Shown: positions 24,359-33,082 of the stretch, in pieces
How the letters are laid out: each line of letters starts with the position of its first letter
How positions within the stretch are numbered: position 1 is the stretch's first letter
Source of the DNA: Mycobacterium parmense
GTDB lineage: Bacteria > Actinomycetota > Actinomycetes > Mycobacteriales > Mycobacteriaceae
Direction: 5' to 3'
NCBI RefSeq assembly: GCF_010730575.1
Contig: NZ_AP022614.1
Location: 5,642,001 to 5,706,000 of the forward strand
DNA length: 64,000 nt
The notes under the pieces: generated by a model
The model's input: only the letters and a program-made list of their open reading frames with translations
Database searches by the model: none
Told to the model about the DNA's origin: nothing
Position numbers and translations under genes: made by a program

Positions 24359-25501
24359 ATGAAAAGACTCGTTCTGGAGCCGGAGCACGAGGCATTCCGC
24401 GAGACGGTCCGGCAGTTCATCGAGCGTGAACTCGTGCCAAACGCCGAGCGTTGGGAAGTCGACCGCATCGTCGACCGCTCGGCGTTCGTCGCCGCCGGCA
24501 AATACGGGTTGATCGGGTTCAACATGCCCGAGCAGTACGGCGGCGGGGGAGTCGACGACTTCCGGTTCAACGCGGTCATCGACGAGGAGATCGCCCGATA
24601 CGGAGGGCCGTCGCCGTCGTTGAGCCTGCAAAACGACGTTGTGGGCCCGTACTTCTCGTCGTTGGCCAACGATGAGCAGAAGGAGCGCTGGCTGCCGGGC
24701 ATCATCAGCGGCGAACTGATCGTTGCCGTCGCGATGACCGAGCCTGGCGCGGGCAGCGACCTGGCCGGGATCCGCACCTCGGCCGTCCGCGACGGTGACG
24801 ACTGGATCATCAACGGCGCCAAGACATTCATCTCGTCCGGCATCAACTGCGATCTGGTGGTGGTGGTATGCCGCACAGACCCTGAGGCCGGCCACAAGGG
24901 CTTCACATTGCTCGTGGTCGAGGCGGGCATGGAGGGCTTCAGCCGCGGCCGCAAGCTCGAAAAGATGGGGTTGCATTACCAGGACACCGCCGAGCTGGCC
25001 TTCGACAACGTTCGGGTGCCATCGGCGAACCTGCTGGGTAAAGAGGGACGCGGCTTCTATCACCTGATGCACAACCTTCCGTCGGAACGGTTGTCCATCG
25101 CCATCTCGGCCATCGCCGGCGCACGCGAGACCTGGCGGCAGACCTTGCAATACGCCAAGGACCGCAAGGCTTTCGGCCAGTCGATCGGCAGCTTCCAGCA
25201 CAACCGATTCCTATTGGCCGAGATGGACACTGAGCTCGAGATCGGCGAGCAATACATCGACAGGTGCCTCCAGGCGGTAGTGGACGGGGAACTCACCGCA
25301 GTCGAGGCAGCGAAGGCAAAATGGTGGTGCACCGAGACCGCCAAGAAGGTGATCGATGGCTGCGTGCAGTTGCACGGCGGCTATGGCTATATGACGGAAT
25401 ACCGCGTCGCGCGCGACTATATGGACAACCGCATCATGACGATCTTCGGTGGCACCACCGAGATCATGAAGGACATCATCGGACGCGACCTCGGCCTATG
25501 A
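24359..25501 (+). CDS. acyl-CoA dehydrogenase, LCAD/IVD-like base position
   Basis: 380 residues. Seen: AMTEPGAGSDLAGIRTSA, KTFISSGINCD, LHGGYGYMTEYRVARDYMD and IFGGTTEIMKDIIGRDLGL. The MCAD base position is Gly (FGGTTE); the Glu in LPSERLSIAISA lies where isovaleryl- and long-chain acyl-CoA dehydrogenases have their base. It performs the first oxidation of this operon's beta-oxidation cycle. Confidence 0.94.
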   Translation: MKRLVLEPEHEAFRETVRQFIERELVPNAERWEVDRIVDRSAFVAAGKYGLIGFNMPEQYGGGGVDDFRFNAVIDEEIARYGGPSPSLSLQNDVVGPYFSSLANDEQKERWLPGIISGELIVAVAMTEPGAGSDLAGIRTSAVRDGDDWIINGAKTFISSGINCDLVVVVCRTDPEAGHKGFTLLVVEAGMEGFSRGRKLEKMGLHYQDTAELAFDNVRVPSANLLGKEGRGFYHLMHNLPSERLSIAISAIAGARETWRQTLQYAKDRKAFGQSIGSFQHNRFLLAEMDTELEIGEQYIDRCLQAVVDGELTAVEAAKAKWWCTETAKKVIDGCVQLHGGYGYMTEYRVARDYMDNRIMTIFGGTTEIMKDIIGRDLGL

Positions 25502-25511
25502 TCCCGTTGCG

Positions 25512-26267
25512 ATGAACGGCATCTCGGTCGAGCACGACGGCGCGGTGCTGCGGATCCGGCTGGACCGGCCGGAGAAGCTGAACGCCGTCGACACCCCCAT
25601 GCTCGAGGAGTTGTCGGTTCACATTCGCGGTGCCGAGGCAGACGAATCAGTCCGCGGGGTGCTGCTCACCGGTGCCGGTCGAGCATTCTGTTCCGGCGGC
25701 GACCTGACCGGCGGTGACACTGCGGGCGCCGCTGATGCCGCCAACCGGGTGGTCCGGGCGATCACCTGGCTACCCAAACCGGTGATCGCCGGTGTCCATG
25801 GAGCGGCCGTTGGCTTCGGGTGTGCGCTGGCGCTCGCCTGCGATCTGGTGGTGGCCGCGCCAGCGTCGTACTTTCAGTTGGCCTTTACCCGGGTCGGGCT
25901 GATGCCGGACGGGGGTGCGTCCGCGCTGCTGCCATTGCTGATTGGTCGAGCGCGCACCGCTCGCATGGCCATGACCGCGGAAAAGATCCACGCTGCAACC
26001 GCATTCGAATGGGGGATGATCTCGCACATCACTTCCGCGGACGACTACGAGTCGGTGCTGACCGACGTGCTGTTGTCGGTCTCCGGCGGTCCAACGTTGG
26101 CGTTTGGGTGGACCAAACGCGCGCTGGCCGCCGCTACTCTCGGTGAACTCGAAGCGGTTCAGGCCATCGAGGCCGATGGGCAGCTGGCGTTGATCGACAC
26201 TGCAGACTTCCGGGAAGGCGCGCGCGCCTTCCGGGACCGGCGCACCCCGGATTTTCGCGGGCACTGA
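25512..26267 (+). CDS. crotonase-family isomerase/hydratase (PaaG-like)
   Basis: 251 residues. Oxyanion segment AFCSGGDLTG and the fold are clear, but the two hydratase glutamates are missing: A105 in GFGCALALACD and F125 in FQLAFTRVGLMPDGG. The D133 in MPDGG matches the aspartate used by PaaG-type delta3-delta2 enoyl-CoA isomerases, so double-bond isomerisation is more likely than hydration. It starts ten bases after the acyl-CoA dehydrogenase. Confidence 0.88.
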   Translation: MNGISVEHDGAVLRIRLDRPEKLNAVDTPMLEELSVHIRGAEADESVRGVLLTGAGRAFCSGGDLTGGDTAGAADAANRVVRAITWLPKPVIAGVHGAAVGFGCALALACDLVVAAPASYFQLAFTRVGLMPDGGASALLPLLIGRARTARMAMTAEKIHAATAFEWGMISHITSADDYESVLTDVLLSVSGGPTLAFGWTKRALAAATLGELEAVQAIEADGQLALIDTADFREGARAFRDRRTPDFRGH

Positions 26268-26283
26268 ACAAAGGAGAGCCGAA

Positions 26284-27108
26284 GTGACAACCTCGAACGT
26301 ACGAGTAGACGGCCTGGACATCGAATACACCGACTCGGGGCAAGGACCCACCGTCCTGTTCGTGCACGGTGTCTATGTGACCGGCGCCCTGTGGAACGAC
26401 GTCGTGGCCGAACTCGGTGATGGGTTTCGCTGCATCGCGCCGACCTGGCCACTGGGCGCGCACAGCACGCCCACCGACGGCGCTGATCTGGGCGCAGAGG
26501 CGGCCTCCCGGCGCATCGTCCATTTCATGGAAGCCCTCGATCTGACCGATGCCACCGTGGTGGCCAACGACACCGGTGGCGGACTGGTCCTGGCGGCGCT
26601 GGGTGATCCAGCGCTGGACACGTCCCGGATCGCCCGTCTGGTGCTGACCAATTGCGACAGCTACGAACACTTTCCGCCCGGGTCGTTTGCTCAGATCGTG
26701 AAGCTGTGCCGGTTCAGCTCGGTGGTGGGTGGCGCAATTTTGCGCCTGTTGGCCACCGGACCGGGGCAGGCCTTCTTCCTCAAGGCCGTGTCCAGGCACC
26801 CCCCGTCCCCGGAGCGGCAACGGGAGATCTTCGGAGCCTTCGCCACAAGCGGAGCGGCCCGCCACGACGCGGTTACGGTGACCGGTTCATTGGATCCGGC
26901 TCTCACGTTGCGCGCCGCGCCGGCGATCGAGGCGTTCGACAGGCCCGTCACCCTGGCCTGGGGCACCGAGGATCGGCTGTTCCCCCTCGACCACGCCCGC
27001 CGACTACGCGATGCGTTCCCGCATGCGACGTTGATCGAGATCCCCGATAGCTCGACCTTCGTCATGCTGGATGCGCCCGGGAAACTCGCTGAGACGATCC
27101 GCAACTGA
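26284..27108 (+). CDS. alpha/beta hydrolase with Asp nucleophile and missing catalytic His
   Basis: 274 residues from GTG 26284 (AAAGGAGAGCC upstream). Fold: VLFVHGVYVTGALW (oxyanion), nucleophile elbow VVANDTGGGLV with D96 as in haloalkane-dehalogenase-type enzymes, acid D230 in GTEDRLFP. The usual catalytic histidine near the C-terminus is T258 (PDSSTFVMLD). Either another His serves or the reaction does not need a hydrolysable ester intermediate. Last gene of the 19828 operon. Confidence 0.85.
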   Translation: MTTSNVRVDGLDIEYTDSGQGPTVLFVHGVYVTGALWNDVVAELGDGFRCIAPTWPLGAHSTPTDGADLGAEAASRRIVHFMEALDLTDATVVANDTGGGLVLAALGDPALDTSRIARLVLTNCDSYEHFPPGSFAQIVKLCRFSSVVGGAILRLLATGPGQAFFLKAVSRHPPSPERQREIFGAFATSGAARHDAVTVTGSLDPALTLRAAPAIEAFDRPVTLAWGTEDRLFPLDHARRLRDAFPHATLIEIPDSSTFVMLDAPGKLAETIRN

Positions 27109-27273
27109 TGACCGGTTAGGCCCCAATGATCACGGTTCCAGAGCCGGCAGCCGAGATGGTGCGTGCCCAGCATTTTCCCAGGGCAATGGTTGATACGCCG
27201 CAGGGAGGTATCGATGCATCATGTCCCCGCTTGATCGAACCGAAGCTCGAAGGTGCCATCACCTGAGCTCCGG
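27109..27273. other. intergenic gap between convergent operons
   Basis: 165 bases between the ends of the alpha/beta hydrolase and the thioesterase. I see no open frame, repeat or convincing terminator; a CACCACC-N6-GGTGGTG hairpin at 27280-27299 lies inside the thioesterase 3' end without a T-tract. Confidence 0.5.
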
Positions 27274-28122
27274 TCAGCTCACCACCATTGACGGTGGTGG
27301 CGTGAATCCCGGGTTCGACAATGCCGTTGCCATGCCGCTGCCGATCGGCCCGGTTTCGTCAAACAGGGTGGCCACCCCAGTGGCGACCCCCGCATGGCTG
27401 TAGTGCGTCACCGACGCCAATCCGATGTAGACACCTTCCGGCAGGCGACTGAGCGTGATCGTGTAGTCGGCATTGATGAACTGCAATCCCTCAGTACCCC
27501 AATGGGTTAGCGAACTGGTGACGTCTCCGGCCATGACGGCGCGAGTGAAAGGTGATAATGGCTCGTCATCGACGAGAAACTTCGTCTCCCGCATCCACGC
27601 GAATTTCTGGCCGTGGTGTCGCCACTCTTTGATGCCGACACCCGGACTCCCCGCGACTGGGTCCCGGCCGAACGAGTGAAACACCATCGGGACATCGTCA
27701 TTGAGCACGTCGGGCTCCGCGGGCACTGCGGGCATCGTGACGGGTGACGTCCACACCGTGTCCACGGCATGCTCACTCCGGCGGAGGAACAATGCGCTGG
27801 CCCGCGCCACGATCACGTCGTTCTGAGTCATGACCGCGTCGACCAGTCGAAGTCGGCGGCCGTCACGCACAACCGAGGAATGCATCTGCAGTGGTTGCAA
27901 GGCCACCGGCCTGAGCAGGTCGACGGTCAGCCGGGCGGGCTGAAGGTCGACATCGTCGACTTCTTGCTCGACCGCTCGCCCCAACAACCCACCGATGTAG
28001 TTGCCGCTGAGCGACGGACCCCATGGCCCTCTCGCCAAAGGAGTAGGCACATAGCATTTTCCGTCGGTGACGAAGAAGCACGTCGGCGCAGGGCGGGCGG
28101 CCTTCGGCGATGAATCCGTCAC
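27274..28122 (-). CDS. acyl-CoA thioesterase-like protein (double hot-dog)
   Basis: 282 residues. The length and segments GPWGPSLSGNYIGGLLGRAVE, LTVDLLRPVALQPLQMHSSVVRDGRR and a second hot-dog ending in THYSHAGVATGVATLFDETG fit the double hot-dog thioesterase family. It would release free acids from acyl-CoA, perhaps to recycle CoA from dead-end intermediates. Last gene of the leftward 13-gene operon, seven bases after the hydrolase at 28130. Confidence 0.83.
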   Translation of the reverse strand: MTDSSPKAARPAPTCFFVTDGKCYVPTPLARGPWGPSLSGNYIGGLLGRAVEQEVDDVDLQPARLTVDLLRPVALQPLQMHSSVVRDGRRLRLVDAVMTQNDVIVARASALFLRRSEHAVDTVWTSPVTMPAVPAEPDVLNDDVPMVFHSFGRDPVAGSPGVGIKEWRHHGQKFAWMRETKFLVDDEPLSPFTRAVMAGDVTSSLTHWGTEGLQFINADYTITLSRLPEGVYIGLASVTHYSHAGVATGVATLFDETGPIGSGMATALSNPGFTPPPSMVVS

Positions 28123-28129
28123 CTGATCC

Positions 28130-28867
28130 CTACCCCCGTAACCGGCATCGCTCGATCAGTATCTGTGCCAATCGTTCTGGATGGCTGAACATCACCTCGT
28201 GGCAGGCATCAACCGGGATGACGGTTTCCACGCCGCCGAGCGCGGCGATGCTGGCGTGCTGCGACGCCACCGACAGGGCGCGGTCTCGGGTGGTCAATAT
28301 CCAGGTGCGCGGCACATCGGCGGGCAGTCCGCTACGATCCACCGGCTCCGCGGGTACCCGGGCGGACTCAGCATGCAGCTTCGACATAGCCAATCGGCGC
28401 TGCGCGGGGGTCATGCCGTTGCAGAACGCCCAGCGTGCCGCCGGCGTTGGAATCTTCATGGGCCTGCCGATACGGGCGGCGCGCCGAGCGAAGACCGCCA
28501 GCGGGCCGCCGAGTGTGTCCGCGATGGCTGAACCCTGAGGCGGAACGAATGCCGTTGCCAGAATCATCTCCCGGACACGGGAGGGACCGAGCTTAGCGAC
28601 GACGCCGGGGACGGTTACCCCCGCCATGGAGTGACCCACGATCACGATTTCACCCAGACGCGCTTCCTCGATGTCCGCGACGACGGAGTCCACCCACTCG
28701 GAGATCGTCACGGTCGCGAGGTCACCTGGCTTGTTGCCGTGCCCGGGCAGGTCCACGGCGAGAGTGCGCAATCCCGGTTCTCGACGATGTATGTCGGCGA
28801 CGACGAGATCCCAGCAGTCGCCGGCGTGCTCGCCGCCGTGGACGAGCACCAGGTCGGGCAGAGTCAT
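28130..28867 (-). CDS. alpha/beta hydrolase
   Basis: 245 residues from ATG 28867, which overlaps the stop of the LLM gene (ATGA); a longer reading to 29017 would cover that gene. Triad visible: S80 in VIVGHSMAGV, D195 in TTRDRALS, H223 in DACHEVMFSHP, and HGG oxyanion loop near residue 10. Resembles small esterase/lactonase-type hydrolases (salicylate-esterase-like branch). Substrate unknown; likely an ester or lactone of the pathway. Confidence 0.88.
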   Translation of the reverse strand: MTLPDLVLVHGGEHAGDCWDLVVADIHRREPGLRTLAVDLPGHGNKPGDLATVTISEWVDSVVADIEEARLGEIVIVGHSMAGVTVPGVVAKLGPSRVREMILATAFVPPQGSAIADTLGGPLAVFARRAARIGRPMKIPTPAARWAFCNGMTPAQRRLAMSKLHAESARVPAEPVDRSGLPADVPRTWILTTRDRALSVASQHASIAALGGVETVIPVDACHEVMFSHPERLAQILIERCRLRG

Positions 28868-29790
28868 GGTAGGTCCCTCATCGGTTCGATTAACTGGGAG
28901 CTCAGCACGTCGATGTCGGTATGGAAGTCGGTGAAGCTCCTGCTGGCCGGCTCGATGGTGATCCACGTGACGCCCGCCTCGGCGTAGGCGTCCAGCCGGG
29001 GGCGCACCGCGGCACAAAATCCGGTGCAGTCACCGCTGGCCAGCAGGTCAGCCTCGAACGGGACGAAAGCGACGTCGGTAGCGTCGCGGCCGGACTCCGC
29101 GCGCTGCTTGTTCACTCTCGCGACCCACTCGCCAAGCGTCTCGATGTCTTCCAATGGCCGGGCGCGGGTGATCGCAGCCATCTCGCCCGACGCGGCCATC
29201 GGCATCCATCCGTCGGCGACCTCGATGACCCGGCGCTGCGCGGCCGCGCCGTTGCCGCCGATCCAGATAGGGGGACCACCCGTCGTCAGCGGCGGCGGCA
29301 GGGCGACATGTCCGCTCACCCCGAACTCCGGCCCGTCATGATCGACGCCCGCCCACGTCGCCCTCCACGCCGCGATCGCCTCGTCGAGCAGCGCGCCTCG
29401 CCGATCGAAATCGGCTCCTAATGCTTCGAATTCGGCTTTGAGATAGCCGGCTCCCGCGCCCAGGGTGAACCGACCACCGGAGAGCAGATCGAAGCTCGCG
29501 GCCGCTTTAGCAGTCAGATACGGGCTGCGATAACCCGACACCAGGATGTAGGTCATCAATCGGATACGGGTGGTGGCGGCCGCCGCGAAGCTCAGCGACA
29601 CAAACGGGTCGAATGCGTGGTGGCCGCCGCGAGCCAACCACTGCCGGTCGGGATACGGGTGTTCGGACATCGAAAAGCCAGCGAAGCCTGCATCTTCCAC
29701 CAACCGTGCGACATCGCCCAGGCCTACGCCCTCGCACCACCGGGTCCAGTGCTTGACGGCCCGCATCGGGAACATCAGGTTGTAGCGCAC
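28864..29790 (-). CDS. LLM-class F420-dependent oxidoreductase
   Basis: 308 residues, luciferase-like TIM barrel: DVARLVEDAGFAGFSMSEHP, TTRIRLMTYILVSGYRSPY, LLSGGRFTLGAGAGYLKAEFEALG, and PPIWIGGNGAAAQRRVIEVADGW. In mycobacteria this class generally uses F420 for hydride transfer; FMN-dependent monooxygenation is the alternative, and a flavin reductase-like gene is two genes upstream. Substrate unknown. Confidence 0.9.
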   Translation of the reverse strand: MRYNLMFPMRAVKHWTRWCEGVGLGDVARLVEDAGFAGFSMSEHPYPDRQWLARGGHHAFDPFVSLSFAAAATTRIRLMTYILVSGYRSPYLTAKAAASFDLLSGGRFTLGAGAGYLKAEFEALGADFDRRGALLDEAIAAWRATWAGVDHDGPEFGVSGHVALPPPLTTGGPPIWIGGNGAAAQRRVIEVADGWMPMAASGEMAAITRARPLEDIETLGEWVARVNKQRAESGRDATDVAFVPFEADLLASGDCTGFCAAVRPRLDAYAEAGVTWITIEPASRSFTDFHTDIDVLSSQLIEPMRDLP

Positions 29791-29812
29791 TTTGCTCCTC
29801 GTGTCGGTCCGA

Positions 29813-30976
29813 CTATTTCACCAATGATCGTGCGATGATTTCGCGCTGCACTTCGGTGGCGCCTTCGCCGAGCCGCTTGACCCGCAGGTCGCGGAACCAT
29901 CTTTCCAGCGGCAGTTCGGTGGAGATTCCCAGCGCGCCGTGAATCTGGATGCAGCGGTCTAGAACTCGGTAGGCGGCCTCGGTGGCGAACATCTTGGCCG
30001 CCGAGGCGTCTACTCGAACGTCGCGGCCGAGGTCGGCGTTCCACGCGGCTTGGTAGATCAGCAGCCGGGCGGCCCGCAGGTCTACCTCACTGTCCGCAAG
30101 CATCCACTTGACGCCCTGCTTATCAGCAAGTCTGCCGCCGAAGACGTCCCGGTCCTTGGCCCATTGGCAGGTCATGTCCAGTGCGCTCTGCGCGATGCCG
30201 ATCGGCCCGGCCCCGTACACGATGCGGCCGTGCACCAGGAATTCGGTGGCCAACGAAAAGCCCTGTCCCTCAACACCGATCAGTTGCTCGGCCGGGACCC
30301 GAACATTCTCGAAGTGCAGCTCGTAAGGGGCAAAAGATGCCATCACAGGGATGCGGCTGAACGTGACTCCTGGGGTGTCCTTTTCGAGAATGAAAGCCGA
30401 GATACCCTGGCGCCCCTCGCCGGTGCGGGCATACACCACCCCCCAATCGGCGTCCGGAGCATGTGAAATCCACATCTTCGAGCCGTTGAGCAGGTAGCTG
30501 CTGCCCTCACGCGTCGCCTTGAGATTGATCGCCCGCGCCGGATCCGACCCACCGGAAGCCTCGGTGATCGCGGTGTACGCCTTTGACATGATCCCATCGA
30601 TGACAGGTCGGGCGTACTTTTCGAACTGTTCGGGTGTCGCCTTGAACATAATGTTGGGGGGGTTGCCGCCGAAGGCTCCGAGGGCCGGAAAGAAGGCCCC
30701 CATCCGGCATTTCGCTGCCTCCTCGGCGACCACCACTTGGCCGAGGACACTGAGCCCGGCGCCGCCGTACTCCTCGGGCGTCTGCAGTGACCACAGTCCG
30801 GCCTCCCTGGCTTTTGCCTGCAGCGCGACGAGCCGTTCCCGGGGTAGCCCGACTGTGTCGTGGTCCAGCTTCTCCTCAAGGGGATGCACATGCGCATCCA
30901 TGAACCGCCGCACCGTATCGCGCAGCATCACCAATTCTTCCGGCAGCTGCCATGCTCCAGAAGACCCTTCGGACAT
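29813..30976 (-). CDS. acyl-CoA dehydrogenase
   Basis: 387 residues from ATG 30976, overlapping the flavin-reductase stop (ATGA). Seen: AITEASGGSDPARAINLKA (Ala-Ser instead of the common Pro-Gly after Glu), KMWISHAPDADWG, IHGALGISTELPLERWFRDLR and LGEGATEVQREIIARSL, with Glu of GEGA at the base position. A full-length catalytic FadE type. Its place in the operon suggests it dehydrogenates the acyl-CoA left after side-chain activation. Confidence 0.93.
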   Translation of the reverse strand: MSEGSSGAWQLPEELVMLRDTVRRFMDAHVHPLEEKLDHDTVGLPRERLVALQAKAREAGLWSLQTPEEYGGAGLSVLGQVVVAEEAAKCRMGAFFPALGAFGGNPPNIMFKATPEQFEKYARPVIDGIMSKAYTAITEASGGSDPARAINLKATREGSSYLLNGSKMWISHAPDADWGVVYARTGEGRQGISAFILEKDTPGVTFSRIPVMASFAPYELHFENVRVPAEQLIGVEGQGFSLATEFLVHGRIVYGAGPIGIAQSALDMTCQWAKDRDVFGGRLADKQGVKWMLADSEVDLRAARLLIYQAAWNADLGRDVRVDASAAKMFATEAAYRVLDRCIQIHGALGISTELPLERWFRDLRVKRLGEGATEVQREIIARSLVK

Positions 30977-31566
30977 CAGACCCGTGCCGCAGCAGCAGCC
31001 CGCAGGTCGCGTGCACTCTGCAGCTGCGGCTCGTGGTTGGCCTCGTACTGCTTGATCCAGTCGTGCGGCAACTTTCCCCACGCCTCACCGATCCGCAGCC
31101 TCTGCTCGGAGCTGAACACCTCCGCGGCGACGACGTCACCCACGAAGATGGTGTTCTCGTCGTTGTCCAGCGACCCCGTGATGCGGCATTCCACGTAGCT
31201 GTGCGCGTCGAGCAGGATCGGTGCGCCAGTGACGCCCGGCTTGGTCCGCAGCTTGGAGATCTTGTCGCCGTCCCGGCCCGAACTGCCGCCGAGGGTCATC
31301 AGGATCTCCATCGACTTCTCGATCTCGTCCGGGCCGGCCGACAGCATGTGCATCACGAAAATGCCCGAGTTCACCAGCATGTCGTGCGATTTGTTGTACT
31401 TGGTCAGGCTGACGGTGGCGCGGGGCAGCTCCGGCACGATGCTGGCCGAGCCCGCCGACAGCGACATCAGCCCATTGGCGAAACCGCCGTCAATCGTGGT
31501 TACCGCCACCGGAAACGGTCGCAACCCGGCCAGCACCTTGTCGGCGGCCGCGAGATCTAGCGTCAT
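30976..31566 (-). CDS. flavin reductase-like FMN-binding protein
   Basis: 196 residues from ATG 31566. Flavin reductase split-barrel features: RPFPVAVTTIDGGFANGLMS, ATVSLTKYNKSHDMLVNSGIFVMHML and APILLDAHSYVECRI. Such proteins reduce flavin for two-component monooxygenases or act on their own as FMN oxidoreductases. Could serve the LLM protein at 28864 or supply electrons in the operon; not proven. Confidence 0.87.
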   Translation of the reverse strand: MTLDLAAADKVLAGLRPFPVAVTTIDGGFANGLMSLSAGSASIVPELPRATVSLTKYNKSHDMLVNSGIFVMHMLSAGPDEIEKSMEILMTLGGSSGRDGDKISKLRTKPGVTGAPILLDAHSYVECRITGSLDNDENTIFVGDVVAAEVFSSEQRLRIGEAWGKLPHDWIKQYEANHEPQLQSARDLRAAAAARV

Positions 31567-31585
31567 GTCTTTCCCTTTTGTCGAT

Positions 31586-33076
31586 TCAGCCGAGCGTGAA
31601 CGGGTCGCGCGTCTCCCCGGACAGCTCCACCCAGACCGCCTTGGTCTCGGTGAAGTCCTTGACGGCATCGATACCGTTTTCTCGCCCGATGCCGCTGTAG
31701 CCGATGCCGCCGAACGGAACATGAGGCGCGACAACGCGGTAGGCGTTGACCCAGACCGTGCCGGCCCGCAACTTGGCGGCCACCCGGTGCGCGCGGTGGA
31801 CATCCTTGGTCCACACCGCCGCGGCCAATCCGAACTCGGTGCCGTTGGCCGCCGTGACCGCCTCGTCTTCGTCGGCGAAGGTCATCACCGTCAGCACGGG
31901 TCCGAAGATCTCCTCGGCGACGGCCCGCATCGACGGGTCGACACCGGTCAGCACCGTCGGCTTGACGAAATAGCCGCCGAGGTCACCTGCCGGCTCGCCG
32001 CCGTAGGCGATCGTCGCACCCTGCTCGCGGGCAGAAGCAAAGTGCGACAGCACCTTCTCGTACTGCGGCTGATTGGATACCGGGCCCATCTCGGTCGACG
32101 GGTCCTTGGGATCACCCAGTTTGATGGTCGCCGCCCGCGCGACGATCTTGTCCACCAACGCGTCGGCGACGCTGTGGTCTACCAACAGCCGCGAGCCCGC
32201 CAGACACGTTTGGCCGGTGGCGGCGAAGACACCGGCGATCACCCCGTTGGCCGCGGCGTCGAGGTCGGCATCGGCGAACACCACCTGCGCCGACTTGCCG
32301 CCGAGTTCGAGTGAGAACCGGGTCATGTTACCGATAGCAGCCTTGCCGACCTCAATGCCGGTGGTCGTCGACCCGGTGAACGCAATCTTGTCGACCCCCG
32401 GGTGCGATGCGAGCGCGGCGCCCGTCTCCGGGCCCCAGCCGGTGACGACGTTGATCACACCCGGTGGAAAACCGGCCTCGGCGAACAGTTTTGCGAACGC
32501 GAGGGTCGACGTTGGGGTGTGGTCGCTGGGCTTGACCACGAACGTGCAGCCTGCGGCCAGGCCGGCGGCGAGTTTCCAGGTCAACAGGAGCAACGGTGAG
32601 TTCCAGGGCGTGATAGCGCCGACCACGCCGACCGGCTCATGGCGTGTGTAGACGAAGTAGTTGGGTTTGTCCACCGGTATGACGTCGCCTTGCAGCTTGT
32701 CCGCCAGCCCGCCGTAGTAGCGGTAGTAATCCGGCAAAGACCTCATCTGGCCGACCATCTCACGAACCAGTTTGCCGCCGTCGCGCACCTCGAGTCCGGC
32801 CAGCTGGTCGGCCTCGCGCGCGATGATCTCACCGAGTCGCCCCAGCAGCTTGCCGCGGGCGGTCGCAGTGAGCGCACCCCACGGTCCGTTGAGCGCGGCA
32901 CGAGCGGCGGCGACGGCGCGGTCCACATCGGCAACCCCACCGTCGGGCACGCGTGCCCAGGGCACACCGGTGAAGGGATCGATACTGTCGTAGGTCAATC
33001 CCGACGCGGCGGGCGATGATTCGCCCCCGATCAAGAGGTCGAAGTGGACCAACGTCTCCGTCGCGCTGTCAGTCAT
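31586..33076 (-). CDS. NAD(P)-dependent aldehyde dehydrogenase
   Basis: 496 residues, complete. Catalytic C291 in GQTCLAGSR, general base E257 in LELGGKS, N159 in TPWNSP and K182 in VVKPSDH are present. It oxidises an aldehyde to an acid. In this context the aldehyde could be the second product of the HpaI-like aldolase (41057) or a side-chain aldehyde. Between the crotonase (seven bases upstream) and the flavin reductase (20 bases downstream). Confidence 0.95.
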   Translation of the reverse strand: MTDSATETLVHFDLLIGGESSPAASGLTYDSIDPFTGVPWARVPDGGVADVDRAVAAARAALNGPWGALTATARGKLLGRLGEIIAREADQLAGLEVRDGGKLVREMVGQMRSLPDYYRYYGGLADKLQGDVIPVDKPNYFVYTRHEPVGVVGAITPWNSPLLLLTWKLAAGLAAGCTFVVKPSDHTPTSTLAFAKLFAEAGFPPGVINVVTGWGPETGAALASHPGVDKIAFTGSTTTGIEVGKAAIGNMTRFSLELGGKSAQVVFADADLDAAANGVIAGVFAATGQTCLAGSRLLVDHSVADALVDKIVARAATIKLGDPKDPSTEMGPVSNQPQYEKVLSHFASAREQGATIAYGGEPAGDLGGYFVKPTVLTGVDPSMRAVAEEIFGPVLTVMTFADEDEAVTAANGTEFGLAAAVWTKDVHRAHRVAAKLRAGTVWVNAYRVVAPHVPFGGIGYSGIGRENGIDAVKDFTETKAVWVELSGETRDPFTLG

Positions 33077-33082
33077 GCGTCC

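Noticed and set aside
27280..27299. CACCACC-N6-GGTGGTG hairpin as a terminator
   Set aside because: It lies inside the thioesterase coding end and has no T-tract on either strand.
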